From positions 153,620 through 217,619 of the forward strand of contig JAAOMT010000426.1 of assembly GCA_016748015.1 (NCBI GenBank): a DNA stretch of 64,000 bases, given 5' to 3'. Numbering within the stretch: position 1 is the stretch's first letter; the number at the start of each line of letters is the position of its first letter. The notes beneath the pieces are model-generated. The model saw only the letters and a program-made list of their open reading frames with translations, did no database searches and was not told the DNA's origin. The position numbers and the translations under genes were made by a program. Source of the DNA: Geosiphon pyriformis (Eukaryota > Glomeromycota > Glomeromycetes > Archaeosporales > Geosiphonaceae). Shown here piece after piece: positions 56,505 to 64,000 of this stretch.

Positions 56505-58105
56505 ATCCGCAATTATGAAAAGTACATTTTGAATCGTAATTTTGGTGGTCAAAACGTTTGTATAAATGGGATTAAGATTTTCGTTCTCTTTGATGCTCTT
56601 CCTTTGACATGCAATATTCTCAATTGTGTTAAGTTTTGAAAATTTCATTGTCAATATTTTCTTTGGATTGTGTGTAAAAATAATTAAAAACTTTTAACAC
56701 AAGAAACCTTTTGCATATGAAGGTTTAATCATATTAAATAACATTTATCAACGAAAATTTATCCTCTTTTAGTCTATTTGTCTATATTATCTTTGGTCAC
56801 CATGTACATTATTTTTTGTAAATAAAAAAAGCTTCGACTACCCATCGCAGGGTTAACTGTTAATGTTTACATGAACTTAAGTTCGGCCGACCGAATTGTT
56901 TCTTACGTCTTTTTCATGTATAAATTGATAAATATTTGGATAAAATTGGTTATCAGTTGCATTAAATGACAAAGCGCCCACTGTTTTTGTTTCGCATTTT
57001 GAGTTGGAATCGATATCTATAATGAATTTATTTATCTTGGGCGTTTTTTAATACCATTTGTATTTTCATTAAACCTTTATAGTTTATAACTTTGTACGCG
57101 GATAAACAAAAAAAGCTTTTGATGGGTTTCACGACAATGTAACATGTCGAGTATAAATGTCAGGTCGGAACTAATGAATGATTAGTTATTTTTTGGGATA
57201 AATAGAAGGATTGGAACATGTGAGCCTCCAAACCCTGCATTGTCACATGGGACTGAAAATTTTCTTCATCTCCCGTTATGACGTTATCGAGTCATCATTG
57301 TTATTTTGTTTTCTCGCTTCTTCAAGAGGCCTCCCAAAGCTCACATGCCTGAAAACATAAAGATCTCAATTTGTGATTGATGAGACATTTACTGCACGTA
57401 CAAACGGCCCTGTACAGGTCTGCCGGCACATTTAGTGCTCTCCAGCAAACGGCAATCATTGATTAGAAAGCTTCCTATCAATAGTGGCAGACACCAGAAG
57501 GAATTGGGTTTCCATTCTAACCTCAAGGTTGTTCCCTTCTCAAAGAAATTCCTAACAGAGGAAATATGATATACCTCACGATTGCGGTCAAAAATTCAGG
57601 TTTTATTCCAAAGCTTCTGTATATGGAAGAAGAGCAGGTTTAGAGACCTCATCATGATGTGCATGAGTCGTTATTTTGGGAGTTCCTACCTACAAACTGC
57701 GATTACGGTCGAATGACTACATCGTACAAGATAATTCTGCACGTTACTTGAAATGAGGAGTGTGCTACCGACTTGACCTTTGAGTCCAATTGTACATGCG
57801 TGTTTAGGCGTGATTGAGAAAGGTAGTTTTGAAATAATCACAGTACAATTATGAATATATAACTTATAATTTGATGATAATAATGATAGGATTACCGAGG
57901 CATTCCAGAGATCTAGGAAGTTGGTCATAAGCAATTGGGTCAGCAAGGTGTGTATTGTCTTTTCCATAGTTCTTCTGCTTAGGACCTTAACATAGATGGT
58001 CAAACCTCTTGCGATCGATTGTAATCTAGGAAATAATCAACAGTGCACAATGTATTCTACGGTTAAGGAAGCGCAGGAGCTTTCATCGAATTGAAGAACA
58101 TTCAA
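56505..58105. other. Intergenic region
   Basis: No convincing gene. The region 57200-57800 is GC-richer but both strands are broken by stops, and the frame at 57686-58003 (-) shows no motif. Confidence 0.4.
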
Positions 58106-58109
58106 GAAA

Positions 58110-58292
58110 ATGTTATATCAAATTCATTCTTTTGCAACTCTTAAGCCGAAAATGTTGAAAATTAATTTTTACCAATTAAGAGATGAACCAGCGAATTGTC
58201 ATCATCCGTCGACAGATTCAGAAGATGACATAGAAAGAAGCAAAAGCAATGCATCTATTGTAGCCGATGAAACAATGATTAATATAAAATAA
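58110..58292 (+). CDS. Possible small protein or exon, 60 aa
   Basis: ATG-initiated frame with an acidic Ser-rich second half (S-T-D-S-E-D-D-I-E-R-S-K-S) and coding-like composition. A second coding-like stretch in another frame lies at about 58440-58620 with one TGA, ending V-R-K-S-Q-R-N, so the two may be exons of one decayed gene. No family recognised. Confidence 0.3.
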   Translation: MLYQIHSFATLKPKMLKINFYQLRDEPANCHHPSTDSEDDIERSKSNASIVADETMINIK

Positions 58293-58679
58293 CTATTTCA
58301 ATATGAGAGAGAAGTAGCTAAAAACGGTAATATGTAAGCTATTTTTTATAAATGTTTCTACAAAAGAAAAAATATATTCTACCGAGACAACAAACCCAAC
58401 TTACTACATTTGTATTTTATGTACTTTTACACTTGGAATTAAGGTTTGCAGCATTGGATCTAATAGCACAAATATTGCAAAGCCAGATTCTCTATCGAAA
58501 AAGGAAGAAAATGAAGTTAATGTTCCTGCAATGGAAACGTGAAGGCTGGGAAGGAAAAGAAGTTATAAACTTTTAGACGTCCCTGTCGTTCGAGTGAGGA
58601 AATCGCAAAGAAATTGAACCTGCCAATGATAAATTCGTTACACCGTATAAGCTTGGAAATTAATCTTTTTTCAGTGGAA

Positions 58680-59800
58680 TATTCTAATTTATTCAATAAA
58701 CATTAACTCTTTAATTAATATAGAGAACAGTTTTATATTTATTTAAAAACAAATAATATTAATCAAATAAAATTAATTTTTATAAATTTTAAAAGAATTT
58801 GATAAAAGACAGTTAATTAAAAATAATAATAATTAATAATAATAAATTAATATAAAAAGTATTAAAAATATTATGCGATAACTAAGAATACGTAACCGAG
58901 AATATATTTTTAAATAAAAAACATCAAACAATTTATCAAATTTAAATTATTATCTTATTTTGTTAAAACAATTTTTTTTTGTTTATTGAAATTAATTATT
59001 AATTAACCAATTTATTTTTTAAAAATATTTTGCAATTTTAATTGATTTTTTTAAAACTTAATTTATAAGATTTCATGATAGTATTTTAATTATAACTTAT
59101 ATTTTATAATATTTTAATATTTATTTTTAATTTAAAATATTTTATTTTATTAATTTAATAACATTTAAATATCAATACATTGCTGTAATATCTCTAATGA
59201 TATTTGTAAAAAATATTAATTAATATTAAATTTAAATTGTTGAATTAATATTTTTAATATAAAAATTATTATTGTTTTAAATGTTATTTTTTTAAAAATT
59301 TTTATCATAAATTTGCTAAGATAATATATTATTATTATTATTATTATTAGTTTTAAAAAAACCAAACTAATTTATAAATAATTCCAAAAACATTAATTAA
59401 GTTAAAAATTTAATCTTAAACTAAAAATAAAATTTCAATAATACGAAAATAGTTATTAAAAAATGATAAATTATGTAAAATATATTTGAAATTGACATAA
59501 GCAAATTTTAAAGTTTAATATATTATGAGCTAATTTATTTATTAAAGTATATTTTAAAAATTTTATACATTTATTTAAAAAATTCAAATATGTTTTAACA
59601 AAAATTTGGATTAAATTAATATTAAAATAAGTAGCCAAATTACAAAACAAACATATTTAAAAAACTTAATAATAAATTATTTATCTTTATTAAAAAATTT
59701 TATTTTGAATTATTCAAAAAAAAATTTTATCTTTAAATTATTTAAAAAAAAAAATTTTCTCTTTTGTATATATATATATATATTTTTTATATAAGATTTA
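58680..59800. other. AT-rich block, probable decayed transposon
   Basis: Almost pure A/T leading into the second copy of the 530-bp repeat. Contains a (TTA)n run at about 59328-59349. No frame. Confidence 0.4.
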
Positions 59801-59804
59801 ATAA

Positions 59805-60331
59805 ACATAGTATTATAAGTAATTATTTGAGATATTAGAATAAATAATAAACTTATAACTTGGTGCTTAATATCTAATTAGAATGCTGATTTCTAAAGAT
59901 TATCGGAATTTAAAAAGTTTGGTAGAGTTTTTTGTATAATAAACAAAGATTTAAATAATAGTTTTTTTTGTGAATTTCTTTTTTTAGCATAATAACCAGT
60001 TTAATCTAACAGTTATGTTTTTTTGGTAAGCTATTCTTTTATCTAAGTTTATTATTCTTGTTTTATGGGTTTTTTATCAAGTTATTCTTAATGTTAATAT
60101 CTTAATATTTAATTTTTTAATTAATTAGTAAACAACAAAAAAACAAAATAAATAAAAATAAATAAAAAATTAGTATTTTGTTAATAGCCATAATTAAGAG
60201 TTATTGATTTAATATGACTAAGTAGCAAATACTATTAGCATAAGTTGTTAATAAAGTTGGAGAATAAGAATATTAATCCTATAAAAAAAATAACATAAAT
60301 TGAATAATAAATAATAATTTTATTTAATATT
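59805..60331 (+). repeat. 530-bp repeat, copy 2
   Basis: Same-orientation copy of 26776-27306, more AT-shifted: AACTTATAACTTGGTGCTTAAT, TTTTGTATAATAAACAAAG, TAGCATAATAACCAGTTTA, TAGTAAACAACAAAAAAAC, then CATAAATTGAATAATAAATA. Differences from copy 1 are mostly C/T and G/A. Confidence 0.7.
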
Positions 60332-60794
60332 TGGATAATTCTACTTCAAGATATAAAATATTATCTTTTAAAAGGAAAGATATGTTATGAATATTTATTG
60401 TTTACTAACTAAAAACTTGTCTGAATATGAGTTGAATAAATTGTATCTGAATTAAATAGATCAATAGATTATTATTATTTTTTTTACTTTTAATATTACT
60501 ACTATATATATATAATTTTTGTTATATAAGATTTTATACATTTTTATTTTTTTCTATATTACTTTTTAAAACTGTGTTTATTTTTAAGTAATATGTCATA
60601 ATTTCTTGAAAATATGCTTATTTTTTGTAAATATACACATTTTTAAAAATAGTACTTATATGTTAAGTTTTATTTTTCTATTAACTTATTTTTCTAATTT
60701 GTTTTTCTTATTTTTTTGTACTCTTTTTTTATGAGTAACAATAACTTAATTATTATTTAAAAATTAAAAACACACTAAGTGCTTTAGAGTTAAA

Positions 60795-63700
60795 TGTAAT
60801 TTATATGCTTTTTATATATAATCAGCTACTTGAGCCAGTTTAGATTATGCTATATTAATATAACAAAAGAAAACTTATTTAAAGCCAACATTTTTTAAAC
60901 TATATTAAACAATTTAACACTAAAAATAGTCAATTTAACCAGCCATTCAGTTGTTTTTAAAGGATCAGTTTTAATATTATTAAGCTTATATGTCCAAAAA
61001 AACATTAAGTTAAAAAATATATCATTATTAACACTAATTGGTAGTTTTAAATTACCAGACATATCAATATTATCTATGTAATACTCTTTTTTAATAAGAC
61101 TACTTCTTTTTTTAGCTTACCAACAACCTTGCTAAAAAAGTCCAAATAAATCATAAATTTATTAATTTTAAGACTAAAAACACTGCTTAAAATCAAATTA
61201 CTATTAATAAATTATTTAAATACAGCAATTAGAAAGTCAACAAACTTAACAATCAATTTAACCAAAGTAGAAAGTTTGGCCAAATCAGATTCCAAAGAAA
61301 TCAACTAAAAAAATATTATAAGATTATCAATAATTACAAAAAAAAGAATAAAAGTTATTAAAGACAAAAACTTAGAAGAGCTCAAAAAAACAAAAGCTTT
61401 AGTATAAAACTTAGTATTTACAAAACATAATGCAAATATCTTGAAAATTTTGGAACTCTTAGAAGAGAAAAATGAAAACACTTTATAGTTTATAGCCAAA
61501 TAATCCACTTCTTAATATCTAAAACAGCACTAACAACTAAAAGTTTTTTATCAGATACAGCACTTTTTTAGTGTATTAATCTTAACTACTGCAGTATTCA
61601 AATCAGTTTAAGATTCTAATATAATCAGAACAAACTAAAAACAATAACTAAAATCAAAAAAACAGAGAATAAAACATGTTTGACTACTAATCTGAAAGAT
61701 TATATTACTAATTTCAAAGACAGTACAGCCAAAAAAAAGATTAACCAATTTGGTTTTAAACTTATTATGAAACAAAATAGTTTTATTTTAATTAACTAAA
61801 GAGAAAATTCTAATACTATTCTTGTTCATCAACACCAACCAATAATTTAAAACAAACACAATAGTATTTAATTCTTTAAAATGAATAATAACATATTGCC
61901 AAATACCAGCAAGTTTTAATATAATACAAACAATTTTACCAAAAACATCAAGTATTGTCTTAATATTAGCAATAATTATATCTAAAAACATATTATATAG
62001 TACAATAACAGCAAAAAAAGAACCAAACTCAGAAACCACCAAAGATTTGGCAATTTTAAGAATGGCCAACTAAATAGAACTTGTAAATTCAATCAAAAAT
62101 GCAGTTTTAGAGATATTTAAGAAGCAAATTTTATACAAAAAAGCTTTATATTGTTTTTTAATACTAATTTAATATTCAAAAAACTATGTACAAACTGAAA
62201 AACAGTCTTAATATAAGCCAATTTAATCTTAAAAATATTATTAGACACCAAAATAAAGGCTATTTATTTAGCAAATTTTTGACAACTAAAGATAATTTTC
62301 TAAATACTATTAGTAACAACACCAAAAACTAACAAAAAAAATGAATTAATTTCTATTTAATTAACTCAGTTTTTAAGAATAGATAATCTAATAAAAAATT
62401 ATTGTTTTGTTTTTAAAACTGGCAATAATTTATTAGAAGAAATCATATTTAATAGTATAATTAGTAGTTAATTTTAGTCTATTTTAGATAATATATTAGA
62501 TAATATAATAGAGATTTTATTCAAATCTTATCTAAAATCATAAAAAAATTTGATATAACAATATTAGAAGTGAGTGATTGCTTCTACTTTTTATTATTCT
62601 TGGTCTTTTTGATTATTTTTAAAAAAGAGATACTAATAATACTAAACATAGCAATAATAATTAGAAAAACCAACTTATTAACTAGTCTACTATTAAAAAC
62701 TTTTGGGCTCTTAGTAGGAGTAGAAACAACACTAAAATTAACTCAAATATGTTTCTTTGAAAAAATTTTAACTAAAAAAAAACCAGCCAAAAATGAAAAA
62801 AATATTTTAATAACCATTAAAATCAGCTTTTTATTATTATTAACTAAAAAAAAAGCTTTTAAAACATTCTGTTTAGCTGTTTTTACAACAAAAAAAACTT
62901 TTCTAATTAAAACTTTATAATTATTATAAGTGTTTTAGTAAGTACCTTTCAACACTAAAAAATTATCACCATAAAAAACATTAAATTTGCTATAAGTTAA
63001 AGATATCTGGTCAGAAAAAACCTTAGATAAAATTTTACATGCAGTATTAACTAATGTAATAAGTCTAGTATTTATTAAAACACCATTTCACTTATAAGGT
63101 TTTGGGATCATCAAAACTTATGCTTTCTTTCAGACAGCTGGAATTGTATCCAAACTCAAACACAAATTCAATAGCTTTAAAAGACAGACCAATACCTTTT
63201 CACCATAATGTTTTCAAAGTTTATTAGGTATTTTAGACAACCCAACTGATTTATCATTTGACAAGCTATTAATAACCAAAAACAATTCTGCCAAACCAAT
63301 CTTTTTTATTACATTAAAAAAAACATTATCATCTACATAATCTAGAGGCATATATTTTCAAAACCAAAAGTCAGGCAACTTTGAAGGTACTGAATGCTTT
63401 TTTGTCCATCTTTTTATAATCTCATCAATTTTAAGCTTAATCTTATTAAGTTCAACCACCAATACATTATCTACTACCAAGTAATCTAAAACTATTTTGC
63501 AAAATAAATGTTCCAGAATGCTTCTTATCATTCACCCTTTGTCAGAACAGAAATTTTTTATATGATAGTTAATTGTTTTCCTAATAACTACATTTTCAGC
63601 AATCTTAGACTTACAATACTTAAATTTTCTGTACTTTTTCTTCACTACCAACAAATACTTAACTAGATTTATTAAGCTTGCATCATCCAATATTATGTCA

Positions 63701-64000
63701 ACAACCACAGATGCTTTGATCTTATTAATATCTGACCAGACTTTTACAAAGTGGTCAAAGTTTAGAAAATCACCAGAATTCTAATATTTCACAATCTTAG
63801 CAACAAGCAGCTCTAATTTGAAGAATTATGAAGATTGTTTATTCTTTGAGCAATTGTACTCACTATACTAAACTTTGGAGAGCATCACATTAACAGCTTG
63901 TATTATAGTTTTTTCTAGCATTTTTCACATTATATTTAAGTTATTATTGTCTTTTGCACTTTCAAATATGTTTGATTTGACCAACAATTCAGCAAAAAAA
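60795..64000 (-). mobile_element. LINE copy G: minus-strand LINE, truncated by window edge
   Basis: Its 3' end carries the tail motif (CTGATTATATATAAAAAGCA read on the minus strand, about 60804-60829). RT is recognisable at about 62960-63330: S-L-S-N-D-K-S-V-G-L-S, then M-I-P-K-P-Y-K, N-T-R-L-I-T-L-V-N-T-A-C-K-I-L-S-K-V-F-S-D-Q-I-S-L, and G-D-N-F-L-V-L-K-G-T, matching copy C closely. Stops stand at four conserved Trp positions in this block (TGA before K-H-Y, TGA after I-P-A-V, TAA before V-L-M-I-P, TGA at 63088-63090). The part beyond 63400 is the RT linker; endonuclease and ORF1 lie outside the window. Confidence 0.78.
62960..63330 (-). pseudogene. LINE G reverse transcriptase fingers region
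   Basis: One minus-strand frame interrupted only by stops, not by frameshifts, over more than 300 bases. Aligns codon by codon with copy C at 30200-30600. The catalytic D-D box should lie left of 62900 but I could not place it. Confidence 0.7.

Noticed and set aside
62570-62920. 116-codon plus-strand frame in LINE G
   Set aside because: Lies opposite the minus-strand RT-bearing LINE; Leu/Lys-rich low-complexity translation of AT-rich DNA.
11911-63330. Classical Neurospora-type RIP
   Set aside because: RIP prefers CpA, which on the Trp codon gives TAG. Many sites here are TGA, needing change at the outer C of CCA. A RIP-like process is possible, but the classical context is not supported by eye, so I did not name it.
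1-64000. tRNA, rRNA or CRISPR features
   Set aside because: I looked for T-arm like GGTTCRA-type signals with pairing stems and for spaced direct repeats and found none convincing; the hits were inside LTR or LINE sequence.

Overview
The window is AT-rich eukaryotic nuclear DNA from a fungus. Host genes are small and widely spaced, with short (about 80-170 bp) introns. Most of the rest is retrotransposon in several stages of decay. The LINE and Ty3/gypsy families, with their ORF1, endonuclease, reverse transcriptase and pol-embedded dUTPase motifs, resemble those I know from arbuscular mycorrhizal fungi (Glomeromycotina, e.g. Rhizophagus or Gigaspora relatives). That assignment rests on memory of protein motifs, not on a search.

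Layout. 1-9.5 kb: sparse host DNA with two short unknown proteins (2407-2949 +, 4165-4728 -), one unknown gene that becomes visible only after splicing in silico (about 7490-8202 +), and AT-rich spacer. 9.6-38 kb: a transposon nest. It has a 5'-truncated LINE (A, +), a second LINE (B, +) whose ORF1 is interrupted by an unidentified insert carrying a near-complete Ty3/gypsy element (LTRs 13645-14617 and 22471-23415), a roughly 530-bp repeat, a nearly full-length LINE (C, -), and an extremely AT-rich block ending in LINE-tail motifs. 38.4-39.5 kb: a two-exon gene with a KCTD-type BTB domain. 39.8-41.8 kb: another AT block, part of which aligns to LINE sequence. 42.6-43.3 kb and 55.4-56.5 kb: two related two-exon genes that share a short W-G-x-F-V-E-E motif and a phase-0 intron just after it. 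46.8-47.7 kb: a secreted alpha-type carbonic anhydrase. Between these lie two Tc1/mariner fragments and a clear non-autonomous hAT element (49538-50413, perfect 8-bp target duplication). 58.7-64 kb: AT-rich DNA, a second copy of the 530-bp repeat, and a minus-strand LINE (G) running off the right edge.

What ties the window together is how the transposons decay. In the gypsy element and in three LINE copies on both strands, conserved tryptophan codons have become TGA, TAG or TAA, some Arg and Gln codons have become stops, and catalytic Asp codons have become Asn, all by C-to-T or G-to-A changes. The gypsy gag-pol frame stays in register for about 4.9 kb despite roughly two dozen stops, and the scanned part of its two LTRs differs by transitions plus two length differences. 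Host genes keep TGG codons and ordinary composition. The AT-rich islands look like the end state of this process.
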